DNA of 64,000 bases from Opitutia bacterium (GCA_947474365.1 CANJIU010000025.1:39942-103941); one strand, 5' to 3'. Shown: positions 27,877 through 37,466, counted from the first letter of the stretch. Notes: generated by a model not told the origin, from the letters alone. Numbers and translations are program-made.

Positions 27877-28437
27877 TTACTTGTTCGCAGCGGCGGCGGC
27901 GGCATTTGCCGCGGCGAGAGCGCGGGCGGCGGCATGCGACGGGTCGGCCGCATATTTTTCCAAATAGTCCGCAATGGCTTCGAGAGTGGTGCCAAACCAG
28001 AGGATCGGGCCGCCCACCTGTTTCTCCCAATGGTGCCGCACCGCCGGGCTCAGATAGTACGCAGTCGCGATGAAGGAAAACTCCTCCTCGCGGTCGAAGG
28101 GCACGGACCAGGTGGCCCAGCAGGCGCCGACATCGAGGTTCTTCTTGGAATCGTCCGGCACCTCGTAATCGCGCAGGTCGACCAGCCCCACCCCGTCGGT
28201 CTCGACGATATGGTGGAGAACGTCGTCCTCCTTGAGCACCTTCATGTCGTAGGCGAGGATGCCGAGAATGGTGCTCTGCCGCGGCTGGTCGGTCGAGACG
28301 ACCTCGATAAATTTCTCATTCGCGGTCTCGAGATCCTCAATCTTCACGAGGTTATGCTCCACCAATTGCGCACCGAGCAGGCGGTTGGCGCGCATCAGCA
28401 GGGGACGGTGCTCTTTCGACATGGAGGTGGCTAGCAT
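27877..28437 (-). CDS. Stand-alone MshEN-like domain protein
   Basis: The 186 residues contain the bihelical pattern of the GspE/MshE N-terminal domain: RLLGAQLVEHNLVKIEDLE, then ILGILAYDMKVLKEDDVLHH leading to VGLVDLRDY. This domain in MshE-type ATPases can bind cyclic di-GMP. The remainder has no known motif and ends in an Ala-rich helix. It lies between obg and the PilB/GspE gene, 6 bp before the latter, so it is probably a partner or regulator of that ATPase. ATG at 28437 is chosen because it begins just after the obg stop; ATG at 28422 is an alternative. Confidence 0.7.
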   Translation of the reverse strand: MLATSMSKEHRPLLMRANRLLGAQLVEHNLVKIEDLETANEKFIEVVSTDQPRQSTILGILAYDMKVLKEDDVLHHIVETDGVGLVDLRDYEVPDDSKKNLDVGACWATWSVPFDREEEFSFIATAYYLSPAVRHHWEKQVGGPILWFGTTLEAIADYLEKYAADPSHAAARALAAANAAAAAANK

Positions 28438-28441
28438 GAGA

Positions 28442-29482
28442 TCAGACGTCGGCCGGTCGCGAAGCTTTTTCGGCAGCACGGAACTTGGCCACTCGTTTTA
28501 ACAACTCTTTCTTCAATTTCTCAATTCCGGTGCCAGTGAGGCACGAAATTTCAACTACATCAGCCGATTTGTAGCGGCGCTTGAATTTTGCGAGGTGGGC
28601 GGCGGCTTCGGGGACGTCCATCTTGTTGGAGACCACGAGGCGTGGTTTTTCGAGCAGTGTCTTGTCGTAAAGCTCAAGCTCATGCAGCAGGTGCTTGTAA
28701 TCGTCGCGGGGATCGCGGGCGTCGGTGCCCGCCATGTCGATCAGGAAAATCAGCAGCGCACACCGTTCGATATGCCGAAGGAAACGATGGCCGAGGCCGC
28801 GGTTTTCGTGGGCCCCCTCAATTAGGCCGGGGACATCAGCGAGGAGAAGGCGCTGGTCACCCTTCGCCTCGTTCAGATATTCGATCACGCCGATTTGCGG
28901 GTGGAGAGTCGTAAACGGATAGGCGGCCGTCTTGGGCCGGGCCTTGGTGATCCGACCGGTGAGCGACGACTTGCCGGCATTCGGAAATCCGACCAGCCCG
29001 ACATCGGCGATGCTCTTGAGAATGAGCCGGTATTCGCCCCGTTCCCCTTCATGACCGGCGTTGGCGCGTTTCGGAGCGCGATTCGTCGACGTCTTGAAAT
29101 GGGTGTTGCCCCAGCCCCCGTTGCCTCCCTTGCAGAGCACAATCTGCTGCCCCTCCGCGATGACTTCCGCGACCGGCTTGCCCGTGGCCAGGTCGATGAC
29201 GACGGTACCCAGCGGCAACTTGAGGATGCAGGGCTTGCCGTCGCGACCGTGGCAATCCGCGCCCTGACCGTGCTCTCCGCGTTCGCCCTTCCAGTGGGGC
29301 TGGTACTTGTAGTCGACGAGGTTGTTGGTGTTGACGTCACCGAGGAGCACGACGTCGCCCCCCCGGCCGCCATCACCGCCGTTTGGTCCACCCCAAGGCT
29401 CGTATTTTTCCCGGCGGAAACTAACGCAGCCACGACCACCATCGCCGGCGGCAAGTTTCACTGTGCATTCATCGACAAACAT
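28442..29482 (-). CDS. obg: GTPase Obg/CgtA
   Basis: A ribosome-associated GTPase needed for late 50S assembly and growth control. The 346 residues start with the Gly-rich Obg fold (AAGDGGRGCVSFRREK, GGDGGRGGDV). The G domain has G1 GFPNAGKSSL, G3 DVPGLIEGAH and G4 SNKMDVPE. The product lacks the extra OCT domain of some Firmicutes homologues. ATG at 29482 is preferred over a GTG three codons upstream. In many bacteria obg follows rplU-rpmA; here it follows ftsZ instead. Confidence 0.96.
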   Translation of the reverse strand: MFVDECTVKLAAGDGGRGCVSFRREKYEPWGGPNGGDGGRGGDVVLLGDVNTNNLVDYKYQPHWKGERGEHGQGADCHGRDGKPCILKLPLGTVVIDLATGKPVAEVIAEGQQIVLCKGGNGGWGNTHFKTSTNRAPKRANAGHEGERGEYRLILKSIADVGLVGFPNAGKSSLTGRITKARPKTAAYPFTTLHPQIGVIEYLNEAKGDQRLLLADVPGLIEGAHENRGLGHRFLRHIERCALLIFLIDMAGTDARDPRDDYKHLLHELELYDKTLLEKPRLVVSNKMDVPEAAAHLAKFKRRYKSADVVEISCLTGTGIEKLKKELLKRVAKFRAAEKASRPADV

Positions 29483-29560
29483 TGCGACCACGATACAGAA
29501 CCCGGCGCGTTTGCCAAGGGATGGAATGGCTTAGTTTTTTCCCATCGGCCGACGCCCCGA

Positions 29561-29617
29561 GGGGCGGTGTGAAAACCGCCCCGTGGTTACCCGCCTCACT
29601 CAGAACCCCGTGGTTCT
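29561..29617 (-). terminator. Two hairpins after ftsZ
   Basis: AGAACC/GGTTCT (29602-29617) overlaps the last base of the ftsZ stop codon. GGGGCGGT/ACCGCCCC (29561-29568 and 29575-29582) is a perfect 8-bp stem with a 6-base loop. No T-run follows on the minus strand. They could partly separate the dcw transcript from obg. Confidence 0.45.
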
Positions 29618-30894
29618 CAGAGCGCGATCTTAATCCCCTTGCGCAGGTACGTTGGGACGTCGAGGTCCTGGCCGTCGAACAGGTTACGGTCCGTCTTTTC
29701 GAAATGCCCACGGCTTTCGACCTCACCAAAGCCGAATTCCTCCTGCGCCGGCTTGGTCACGTGAACCGCCTTTAGATCCAGCTCCAATTCCGCCTTCGGC
29801 GCCAAGGCGGGCGCCTGGATTCCCGGCGGTTCGTGCCGCGGACTGGCACCCGTCGGCGACGGCGTACGACCCTTGTGCAGGGCACCGGCCGCGCGGCGCT
29901 GCGGCATTCCGCGCCCGCCCATGTCGCTGGTGCCGATCACGCAGATCTCAACCCGGCCGGCCATGTCTTCGTCGATGACCGCCCCCATGATGATATGCGA
30001 ATCACGGCCAAACTGATCGGTGACGGCCGTCATGATTTCGTTCACCTTGGGCAGGGTGAGGTCGGCGCCGCCGAGAATGTTCACCAGAAGGCGGTCCGCC
30101 TTGCGGGAAAAATCCGGAGTGTGCAGCAGCGGGCAGAGCTTGAGGCTCGCGATCGCGTCGGCCACGGAATTTTCACCCTGGCCGTTGCCGAGGCTAAAGA
30201 GCGTCTTGCCCCCCCGGTGCTGGAAGGCCTGGCGCAACGTCGAGAAGTCCAGGTTGATCAGGCCGGTTTTGAACAACATGGACCAGATCGACTTTACGCC
30301 CCGGCCGATCCACTCGTCGGCCCGCGCGAAGGAATCGAGCACCGTTTCGTTGTCGGCAGCCTCCTGCAACAGGACATCGTTGGGCAACGGGATGACGGCG
30401 TCGCACACCTGGCGCAGGGCGCGCAGTCCCTCTTCGGCCTGCTTCAGTCTCCGGCCACCCTCAAAGCTGAACGGCATGGTGACAAAGGCGATCACGAGAG
30501 CGCCGGTTTCGGCGGCGATCTCAGCCACCACGGGCGAGGCGCCTCCGCCGGTTCCGCCTCCCATGCCGGTGACGAGGAAGATGAGGTCGCAGTCCTTGAC
30601 GACGGCCGAGATTTTATCGCGATCCGCCTCGGCGGCCTCGCGGCCCAGGTCCGGGTCGCCGCCGGCGCCGAGCCCGCGGGTGACGCCCATCCCGATCATG
30701 ATTTTGTCCTGCACCGGCGAACTGGAGAGCGCTTGGTGATCCGTGTTGATGACCGCGAGCTGCAACCGCTCGAGATTTTCCATTTTCAGCCGGTCGACGG
30801 CGTTGGAGCCGGCGCCGCCCACTCCGACCAGCTTGATCGCGATGTTGCGGTCCGTGAGCAGAGCGTGCTCGAGAGGCAGTTCGTTTGGAGTCAT
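29617..30894 (-). CDS. ftsZ: Cell division protein FtsZ
   Basis: The tubulin-like GTPase that forms the division ring on the inner face of the membrane. The 425 residues contain VGVGGAGSNAVDRL, the tubulin signature GMGGGTGGGASP, and FVTMPFSFEGGRR. After a variable linker of about 90 residues the conserved C-terminal peptide DVPTYLRKG is present; it binds FtsA. ATG at 30894 is chosen, 10 bases after the ftsA stop; the longer frame upstream only overlaps ftsA. Last gene of the dcw cluster. Confidence 0.97.
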   Translation of the reverse strand: MTPNELPLEHALLTDRNIAIKLVGVGGAGSNAVDRLKMENLERLQLAVINTDHQALSSSPVQDKIMIGMGVTRGLGAGGDPDLGREAAEADRDKISAVVKDCDLIFLVTGMGGGTGGGASPVVAEIAAETGALVIAFVTMPFSFEGGRRLKQAEEGLRALRQVCDAVIPLPNDVLLQEAADNETVLDSFARADEWIGRGVKSIWSMLFKTGLINLDFSTLRQAFQHRGGKTLFSLGNGQGENSVADAIASLKLCPLLHTPDFSRKADRLLVNILGGADLTLPKVNEIMTAVTDQFGRDSHIIMGAVIDEDMAGRVEICVIGTSDMGGRGMPQRRAAGALHKGRTPSPTGASPRHEPPGIQAPALAPKAELELDLKAVHVTKPAQEEFGFGEVESRGHFEKTDRNLFDGQDLDVPTYLRKGIKIAL

Positions 30895-30904
30895 GGTCGT
30901 CGGC

Positions 30905-32119
30905 TCAGGCGTTGGCGAAAAGGCGTTTGAAACCAGTGATAAACCCGTTGCCCCGGCGCACCGGCGCGGATTTTTCCGTCTGCGAACTGACCCCGTAGTA
31001 AAGGAGCCCGAGCGCGGTGTGATAGCCGGGGTCACGCAGGTGCTCACTCACCCAGGTCGGCGCCTCTCCCAAATGGGAGGGAACCCCGAACACATTTGCC
31101 GCCACTTCGGCGATGCCGGGAAGCTTGGCCGTGCCACCCGTGAGCACGACGCCGGAAGCACACGTCTCCGGGGAAAACGCGCTGCCGAGCTTTTTCTTCA
31201 CGACCTCCAGCAACTCTCGGATGCGGGCCGAGGTAACCTGCTCGATCGCCTGCTGGGGGAACTGCCGGTCGCCGATCGCAAAGTTTCCGTCGAGCCATAC
31301 CTTGTGGGCCTTGTCCTTGGTCAGGACGTTCGCGCGACCAAAACGCAGCTTCAGTTTCTCCGCCTGGCCTTCCGTAAGCCGGAGAGCGATGCTCAGATCG
31401 TTGGTGAGATGGGTGCCGCCGACCGGCACGACGCCGGTAGTGTGCGGCACGCCGTCGCGATAGAGGACAAAATCCGTCGTGCCGCCCCCGAGATCGATCG
31501 CAAGGATGCCATGCTGCCGCTCTTCGGCCGTCGTCACCATGTGCCCCGACGCGAGGCTGGAGAGCACCAACTCTCGAACCTCGAGGTTGAATCCACGGAT
31601 AACGTGCAGGTTGTCCGCGAGCCGTTGTTCCTGGCCGTGAACCGTCCAGTAGCCGACATCGAGCCGCTGCCCAACGAGATTTTCCGGGCTGCCGGGAATC
31701 AGGCGGCCGTCGACGCGAAACGGCCGGCGGATGTGATGCACGACCATTCGCCCGGCGGGCAGCTCCTTGGACTTCGCCAAGTCGCACACCATGCGGACGT
31801 CGCCCGGCTCGATCATGTTGTCGGACGCCTTCACGTTGACCGCGGCCTCGTTGTAAAATCCCTCGAGGTGCCCGCCCGTCTGCGCAAGAAAGACAAGGTC
31901 GACCCGTTCGCCTGCGTCGCGCTCCGCCTGCTGGAGCGCGCTGTGCGTGCAGTCACTCGCCGCCTTGAAGTCGACCACCGAACCCTTGATCACGCCATGG
32001 GACGCGCAGTCGCCGCGGCCGATGATCGCGAGTTCGCGTCCATTGTATTCGCCAACCAGCACGGTGATTTTCGAGGTGCCGATTTCGACGGCGCCGATGA
32101 AGGTGGTTCTAGAGCTCAC
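30905..32119 (-). CDS. ftsA: Cell division protein FtsA
   Basis: An actin-like ATPase that ties the FtsZ ring to the membrane. The 404 residues show IGAVEIGTSKITVLVG (phosphate 1), the SHS2-type 1C region, ILAIDLGGGTTDFVLY (phosphate 2) and VVLTGGTAKLPGI (adenosine). The end, GFITGFKRLFANA, is an amphipathic membrane-targeting helix. GTG start at 32119 overlaps the end of ftsQ by 11 bases, consistent with coupled translation. Confidence 0.95.
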   Translation of the reverse strand: MSSRTTFIGAVEIGTSKITVLVGEYNGRELAIIGRGDCASHGVIKGSVVDFKAASDCTHSALQQAERDAGERVDLVFLAQTGGHLEGFYNEAAVNVKASDNMIEPGDVRMVCDLAKSKELPAGRMVVHHIRRPFRVDGRLIPGSPENLVGQRLDVGYWTVHGQEQRLADNLHVIRGFNLEVRELVLSSLASGHMVTTAEERQHGILAIDLGGGTTDFVLYRDGVPHTTGVVPVGGTHLTNDLSIALRLTEGQAEKLKLRFGRANVLTKDKAHKVWLDGNFAIGDRQFPQQAIEQVTSARIRELLEVVKKKLGSAFSPETCASGVVLTGGTAKLPGIAEVAANVFGVPSHLGEAPTWVSEHLRDPGYHTALGLLYYGVSSQTEKSAPVRRGNGFITGFKRLFANA

Positions 32120-33101
32120 GTTGGTTTTTCGACTGAGAATTGGGCTGAAGCTTGAAAAAAGGAGTGGCGACCGGTTTCTCGCGGCCGCCCTTGGGCTCGG
32201 TGGCCGCGACCGGCTCGACCATGACGGGCACCTCGCGGCCGAGCGACAGATCGATTCGCGTCTTCGCGCGTGGCAGGCGCGAGATTCGCTCCATCATGAA
32301 ATCAAGATTGGAAAGTTGGACGAAGAAGCCGCCCTTGGCGCCAAACACGACCGTGGTGTTGTCCTTCATCGTGACCTCGATCTCGTTGTCGGAATCAAGC
32401 CGCGCCATCGAAACCACCTGCCACATCCGGTAAAGCGGTTCTGCGGCAAACTGCGCATCCGTCAAAAGGCGCGAGACGACGTCCATCCGCGGAATGGGAC
32501 GAAAGCCCGCGCCTTCCGGCACCAAGGCGATGCCCGCCAGCCATGGCATCGATTCAAGCACCGCCTCGCTGTAGCCCGCGCCGGCAAACACCACGCCGTC
32601 GCGCGCCACCAGCCAGTCGCGCGAGTTCCCCTCCTGCCCCGCCCGGATACGGGCCACCGGCGTTCGTTCAGAAATCGTCACCAGCAGGCGGTCGGGAAAT
32701 ATCCGGGTGAGGTTCGCCGTCAGCACCTGTCCGTCGGTCAACAAACGGCTGCGCAGTTTTTCCAGATTTAATTCCATCAGCGACGCTCCCGCCGGCAGCG
32801 CGAGGGTGCGCCCCAGCCAGGCGTCATCGAGGACACCGTCGCGGGTGGTCCGCAATTCCGGCGCCTTCATCGGCACGGCCTTGGCGACCTCGGGGATGCG
32901 CGGTGATTTTTCCCGTAACGCCGACGCGATCATCCAAAGTCCCCATCCGAAACCCACGACGAAAAGGCCGAGGGCAGCAACGCGAACGCCCGCCATGGCC
33001 CGACGCCAGCGACCGCCGCGCGACATGGCGTGCGACTTCAACGGCTGGGAGAGATTTCTCCAAGTCGGTGCAGTCGGAATGTGGATCGGTTCTTGGTTCA
33101 C
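32109..33101 (-). CDS. ftsQ: Cell division protein FtsQ/DivIB
   Basis: A bitopic inner-membrane divisome protein that recruits FtsL and related partners. The 330 residues have a short basic cytoplasmic tail, one membrane helix (about 38-62, VAALGLFVVGFGWGLWMIA) and a periplasmic part with a POTRA-like domain (LMELNLEKLRSRLLTDGQV) followed by FPDRLLVTISERTPVARIR, the FtsQ beta-domain signature. The C-terminus is basic. It lies between ddl and ftsA, the usual place. Confidence 0.9.
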   Translation of the reverse strand: MNQEPIHIPTAPTWRNLSQPLKSHAMSRGGRWRRAMAGVRVAALGLFVVGFGWGLWMIASALREKSPRIPEVAKAVPMKAPELRTTRDGVLDDAWLGRTLALPAGASLMELNLEKLRSRLLTDGQVLTANLTRIFPDRLLVTISERTPVARIRAGQEGNSRDWLVARDGVVFAGAGYSEAVLESMPWLAGIALVPEGAGFRPIPRMDVVSRLLTDAQFAAEPLYRMWQVVSMARLDSDNEIEVTMKDNTTVVFGAKGGFFVQLSNLDFMMERISRLPRAKTRIDLSLGREVPVMVEPVAATEPKGGREKPVATPFFKLQPNSQSKNQREL

Positions 33102-33105
33102 AGGA

Positions 33106-34044
33106 TCACGGACAAAGGCCAGAAGCAGCTGCCGCCTGAAAACGCGCCAGCCCGGGCGACACCAGTTCCCTGACCAGTTCCGTAAAATCGAGTCCCACGC
33201 AGCGCGCGCTCATCGGCAGCAAGCTGGTTTCTTTCATGCCGGGGAGCGTGTTTATTTCCAGCAAATAAAGCTCATTTTGCGAGGAGAGCATGAAGTCGAC
33301 GCGCGCGTAGTCACGACAGCCGCACGCGGCGAACGCCTTCTCCGCCGCCTCCTGTGCCGCTGCAGTGAGATCCGGCCCCAGCGGCGCCGGGGCAAAGTAC
33401 TCCGTCATCCCTTTCGTGTACTTGCTCGTGAAATCGTAGACGCCCGACTTCGGGCGGATTTCCACGACGCCCATCGCCTTGCCCTTCAAGACGCCAATCG
33501 ACAGCTCACGCCCGACAATGCGGCGCTCGATCAACCAGCCACCCGTCGTGATCGCAGCGAGCTTGGCCGCGAGTTCAGCCCGGTTCGTCACGAGCGCGAG
33601 GCCGACGCTGCTGCCCTCGTTGTTGGGCTTCACCACGAGGCTTTCCCCCAATTGCGCGACGATCGCATCGGTGGCCGGCTTGGCTCCGGCATCAAACGAC
33701 ACACCCGGCGCGACCCGTACTCCGCGGGCGGCAACCGCCTGCTTCGTGCGCGACTTGTCCATCGTGAGCAGGCTGCTGCCCGCATCGCACCCGGCGTAGT
33801 GAATCCCGGCGGCGTCAAGCAACCGTTGCATGCCTCCGTCTTCGCCGAAGGTGCCGTGCAACGTGGAAAACACGACGTGCTTCGCCGGATCTACCCCGGC
33901 CGGGATCGCCTGCGCGGTGACCTCAAAGAGGCGCGTCGGATACGAACGCGCCAGCGCCAGGGCCGAGGCGCGGCCCGAGCCAAGGGAAACCTCGCGCTCG
34001 GCGGATGTGCCCCCGGCAAAGACAGCGATAATAGGAGTGTTCAT
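33106..34044 (-). CDS. ddl: D-alanine--D-alanine ligase
   Basis: Joins two D-Ala with ATP to make the dipeptide added by MurF. The 312-residue product starts IIAVFAGGTSAEREVSLGSG, has VVKPNNEGSSVGL in the ATP-grasp region, and ends YARVDFMLSSQNELYLLEINTLPGM where Asp, Glu and Asn bind magnesium (landmark only). ATG at 34044 is chosen from homology; the longer upstream reading has no family match. Four bases from ftsQ. Confidence 0.96.
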   Translation of the reverse strand: MNTPIIAVFAGGTSAEREVSLGSGRASALALARSYPTRLFEVTAQAIPAGVDPAKHVVFSTLHGTFGEDGGMQRLLDAAGIHYAGCDAGSSLLTMDKSRTKQAVAARGVRVAPGVSFDAGAKPATDAIVAQLGESLVVKPNNEGSSVGLALVTNRAELAAKLAAITTGGWLIERRIVGRELSIGVLKGKAMGVVEIRPKSGVYDFTSKYTKGMTEYFAPAPLGPDLTAAAQEAAEKAFAACGCRDYARVDFMLSSQNELYLLEINTLPGMKETSLLPMSARCVGLDFTELVRELVSPGLARFQAAAASGLCP

Positions 34045-34147
34045 TCTGAATTTTGAAATCTTGCGATCCGCCCGGCCCGGCACCACGTCGCCGATAATCC
34101 GGCGTGGTTCGTGTTCCCGTCGAAAGTCACGCGCCGGCTTCCGCGAT

Positions 34148-35146
34148 TCACAGCACGTCCTCCCAGTTTTTTCCGTAGAGCAGGACCTCCGGTTGCAAAT
34201 CAACGCCTTTCGTTTCCCGCACGCGTGTCCGCACGCGACGCACGAGCTCAAGAACATCGGCCGCTGTGGCCCTGCCACGATTCACGATAAAATTGGCATG
34301 CACCGGCGAAACCTCGGCGTCGCCGACCCGCTCGCCCTTCAAGCCACATTCGTCGATCAAACGGCCGGCGGATCCGCCCGGAGGATTCTTGAAAATGCAC
34401 CCTGCACTCGGCTCTCGCGGCTGGGATTCGTGCCGTTTGCGGCGATAGACATCGATTTGCCGGCCGATCGCATCGGCATCCGCCTGCGACGCCGGCCGGA
34501 GCAATGCACCCAAAGCGATCGCTTGGTGGAGATCACCGCAATGCCGGTAGTCGACCTGCATCTCCACGCGTGCACGCGTTCGCACCTCGCCGTCAAAGGA
34601 CATCATCTTTACCTCGTCCACCACGTCGAACATCCAGCCGCCCATGGCGCCGGCGTTCATGCGCAGGGCGCCGCCGACGCTGCCGGGAATGCCTTCGAGA
34701 AATTCAAAGCCCACGAGGCCCGCCCCGGCCGCCAGACCGCAGAGGTTTTTCAACCTCAGTCCCGCCCCCACCCAGACCCGGCCATCGCTCCGCGGCTCGA
34801 ACCCTGACCAATGCTCATGCGCGAGCGAAACCACCAGGCCGTCCACACCCTCGTCCGGCACAATCACATTGGAACCGCGTCCCAGGATGAAAACGTCAAT
34901 GCCATGGCTCCGAGCCCCGCGCAGGAGCGCCTGAAGCTCCAACACCTGCGCCGGCTCCGCATAAATCCGCGCCGCACCTCCAACTCGCATTGTGGTTTTC
35001 GCCGCCAGACGCTCCTCGCGTTTCAGGCGGGTCCCAGGTATCGCCACCGCTTGCAGTGCGGCCAGGAGTACGTCCCATCGCCGCCGCGCGGAATCATCCG
35101 CGCCGTCCGGGCGGCCCAAGGGGGCTGGCGTTACCGTTGACCTCAT
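34148..35146 (-). CDS. murB: UDP-N-acetylenolpyruvoylglucosamine reductase
   Basis: Reduces UDP-GlcNAc-enolpyruvate to UDP-MurNAc with NADPH and FAD in the cytoplasm. The 332 residues contain the FAD motifs TTMRVGGAARIYAEP, ILGRGSNVIV and GIPGSVGGALRMNAGA, and the active-site segments PSAGCIFKNP and LQPEVLLYG with the catalytic Glu. A Cys stands in AGCIFKNP where many enzymes have Ser. murC, which often precedes or is fused to murB, is not here: murG lies only 36 bp upstream. Confidence 0.96.
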   Translation of the reverse strand: MRSTVTPAPLGRPDGADDSARRRWDVLLAALQAVAIPGTRLKREERLAAKTTMRVGGAARIYAEPAQVLELQALLRGARSHGIDVFILGRGSNVIVPDEGVDGLVVSLAHEHWSGFEPRSDGRVWVGAGLRLKNLCGLAAGAGLVGFEFLEGIPGSVGGALRMNAGAMGGWMFDVVDEVKMMSFDGEVRTRARVEMQVDYRHCGDLHQAIALGALLRPASQADADAIGRQIDVYRRKRHESQPREPSAGCIFKNPPGGSAGRLIDECGLKGERVGDAEVSPVHANFIVNRGRATAADVLELVRRVRTRVRETKGVDLQPEVLLYGKNWEDVL

Positions 35147-35182
35147 GAGGCGAAGGGGCGGCGATGGTTTGGAACGAATCGT

Positions 35183-36304
35183 TCAGACCGGGGCCAATTG
35201 CACGCGGGAAACGGGCTCGCTCCGGGCGATTTCCCCGAGGTCGCCCAGCATGAGATCGAGGGAGTTCGCGCGATCCATCCGGCGGAGATTGCCCCGAAAC
35301 CGGCGGAGCAGCCAGTCGTTGCCGATCACGTCAAGTACCTCGGCGAGGAGCCGGCTGATCTGGGCCTGGGCCACGACAATGCCGCCGCCCTGTCGTTCGA
35401 AAAAGGCGGCGTTGGCCCGCTGATGATCGTCCGCCGCCTGCGGATACGGCACGAGGATGGCCGGAGTCTCACAGCGGATTAATTCGGCCAGCGTGCCGGC
35501 GCCGGCGCGCGAAACCACGAGATCGGCCGCGGACATCACCTCGGCCATCCGGTCGGTAAACGGCGTGAAGATCGAACGAACCGGAACCCCGGTCTTCGTC
35601 TTCATCTCGACCGTGCCTTCGCGGCCCTTGCCGAGGCCGGTCACCACAAGAACCTGAATGCCTTCGGCAGCCAGGGCGGCAAGATGGTCGCGAGCCCAGT
35701 CGTTCAGAGAGGACGCCCCCTGGCTCCCCCCGAGGACGACGAGCAGACGCTGGTTGGGAGCGAAGCCCATCGCGCTGCGCGCCGCGGCCTGCGGCACCCG
35801 CACAATTTCGCGGCGGACCGGGAGTCCCACATGCCGGGTTGCCGTCGCCCGAATGCTGCGAATCCGGATTCCGGGAGGCAGATAGACCCTTTGCGCAAAG
35901 CGCCCGAGCGTGCGAATCGCCAGGCCCGGGACCCGATTCGACTCATGCAGCGCCGAGGGAACGCCTGAAACCGCGGCGGCGAGCACGATGGGCGCGGAGG
36001 TGAATCCGCCGAAGCCCACGACGGCATCGGGCCGCTCCCGGCGGATCAACCGCAGGCAAAACCAGAACGCCCGCGCCTGCGAGACGACACACCTGGCCAA
36101 CTTCCACGGCTGCCAGGAAAAACCCGTGCCCGGCAGCCGCTCGAAACGTAGCTGCGGATATTTCTCGATCTGCCGCGCATCGACCTTCTTTCGGCTGATG
36201 AGCAGCAGCGACCCGTGGCCGCGATCCTGAAGGCCCTCGGCCAGCGAGATTCCCGGGGAAAGATGACCGCCGGTGCCGCCGCAGGAGATGAGAAACTTGC
36301 TCAT
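35183..36304 (-). CDS. murG: UDP-GlcNAc:undecaprenyl-P-P-MurNAc-pentapeptide GlcNAc transferase
   Basis: Makes lipid II from lipid I at the inner face of the membrane. The 373 residues show SCGGTGGHLSPGISLAEGL (first G-loop), VVGFGGFTSAPIVLAA, LHESNRVPGLA, VLGGSQGASSLN and the UDP-GlcNAc site SRAGAGTLAELI. ATG at 36304 overlaps the ftsW stop by 4 bases. Immediately followed by murB, without murC. Confidence 0.96.
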   Translation of the reverse strand: MSKFLISCGGTGGHLSPGISLAEGLQDRGHGSLLLISRKKVDARQIEKYPQLRFERLPGTGFSWQPWKLARCVVSQARAFWFCLRLIRRERPDAVVGFGGFTSAPIVLAAAVSGVPSALHESNRVPGLAIRTLGRFAQRVYLPPGIRIRSIRATATRHVGLPVRREIVRVPQAAARSAMGFAPNQRLLVVLGGSQGASSLNDWARDHLAALAAEGIQVLVVTGLGKGREGTVEMKTKTGVPVRSIFTPFTDRMAEVMSAADLVVSRAGAGTLAELIRCETPAILVPYPQAADDHQRANAAFFERQGGGIVVAQAQISRLLAEVLDVIGNDWLLRRFRGNLRRMDRANSLDLMLGDLGEIARSEPVSRVQLAPV

Positions 36305-37443
36305 GCCATGACCTCCCGCATCACCCCGGCGCCGCGGGGCAGCGCAGCGCGGCCCCAGTTGCGCTGCGTGTTGAGAATCACGCCCACGAGCATGCCCATC
36401 AGGAGGAGATTGGAGAGACCCGCGCTGATGAACGGCAGCGACATCCCCTTGGTCGGAAACACCGCCGTCACCACCCCGAGGTTGATGATCGCCTGCATGC
36501 AGATGAGCAGCACGCAGCCGAGCACGAGGAGAAAATGAAACAGATTCGGCGCACGCCTGAGGTGCACCAGGCCGGCGATCAGTACCGTCGTGAAGACCGC
36601 GACGACTCCCAGCGTGAAAAAGAGCCCGAGTTCCTCGCCCACGACGGAGAAGATGTAGTCGGTGTGCGCTTCCGGCAGGTAGCTGAGCTGCTGCCTCCCC
36701 TGCCCCAGTCCGGCACCTTCGATTCCGCCCGCCGCAAACGCCGCCAGGCCCTGCCGCAGCTGGTAGGATTTTTCCTCGCTCAAAAATTCCGTCATGCGCC
36801 GCAGCCGGTTTGGATTGTGCATCACCGCCAGCGAGAAAAGGCCGCCCACCAAGGCGATTGTGGGAATGATGTAGCGCCACTTCGCCCCCGCGAGAAAGAG
36901 GAGCACCAGCCCCACCGCGACCATCAGCGCCGCGACACCAAAGTCCGGCTCGAGGATTGTGAGCCCCGCAAAGGCCCCGACGATGCCCAAGGGATATAGG
37001 AAGCCGCGCTTAAACTCGCCGATGCGCGTTTGGTTCAGGGCCAGGTAGTGGGCGAGACAGAAAACCATTCCGAGCTTGGCAAACTCCGAGACCTGCAGCC
37101 GGGCCGAACCATAGCCGAGCCAGCGGCGGCTGCCGTTGACGTTGATTCCCACGACGAGCACGAGCGCGAGCAAGACGAGACAACCACCCGCGATCCACCA
37201 GGCATAGCGGCGCAGGTAGTCGAGGTTGATCCGGCTCACCACGAAGCAGAGCGCGCCGGCCACCACGACGCCGATGAGCTGTTTGTTGAGGTAGAAATAC
37301 GGCCCCTTCTTGAACCAAGCGCTCGCGCTGAAAAGGATCGACAGCCCGAGAAACGTCAGGCCCAGCGCGCAGACCACGATGATCGTCGCAGGATTGACGA
37401 GGGAACGGGACTGGGCCGGATGATCGGCGCGGTCGGTTCTCAT
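36301..37443 (-). CDS. ftsW: Lipid II polymerase / division protein FtsW (SEDS family)
   Basis: The 380 residues form about ten membrane helices and show the SEDS signatures NGSRRWLGYG, LEPDFGVAAL, FSVVGEELGL and PTKGMSLPFISAGLSN. The last block usually reads PxKGxxLPFxSxGGSS; here GGSS is replaced by GLSN. SEDS proteins polymerise lipid II together with a class B PBP, here FtsI of the same cluster. It lies between the LysM lipoprotein gene and murG. Confidence 0.95.
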   Translation of the reverse strand: MRTDRADHPAQSRSLVNPATIIVVCALGLTFLGLSILFSASAWFKKGPYFYLNKQLIGVVVAGALCFVVSRINLDYLRRYAWWIAGGCLVLLALVLVVGINVNGSRRWLGYGSARLQVSEFAKLGMVFCLAHYLALNQTRIGEFKRGFLYPLGIVGAFAGLTILEPDFGVAALMVAVGLVLLFLAGAKWRYIIPTIALVGGLFSLAVMHNPNRLRRMTEFLSEEKSYQLRQGLAAFAAGGIEGAGLGQGRQQLSYLPEAHTDYIFSVVGEELGLFFTLGVVAVFTTVLIAGLVHLRRAPNLFHFLLVLGCVLLICMQAIINLGVVTAVFPTKGMSLPFISAGLSNLLLMGMLVGVILNTQRNWGRAALPRGAGVMREVMA

Positions 37444-37466
37444 GATGCTCGGGCGTCAGCGTGAAC

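Noticed and set aside
25885..28434. 849-codon plus-strand frame opposite the PilB/GspE and MshEN genes
   Set aside because: No domain; entirely antisense to clear genes.
29492..29616. Small gene between ftsZ and obg
   Set aside because: Only hairpins and no frame of useful length with a start signal.
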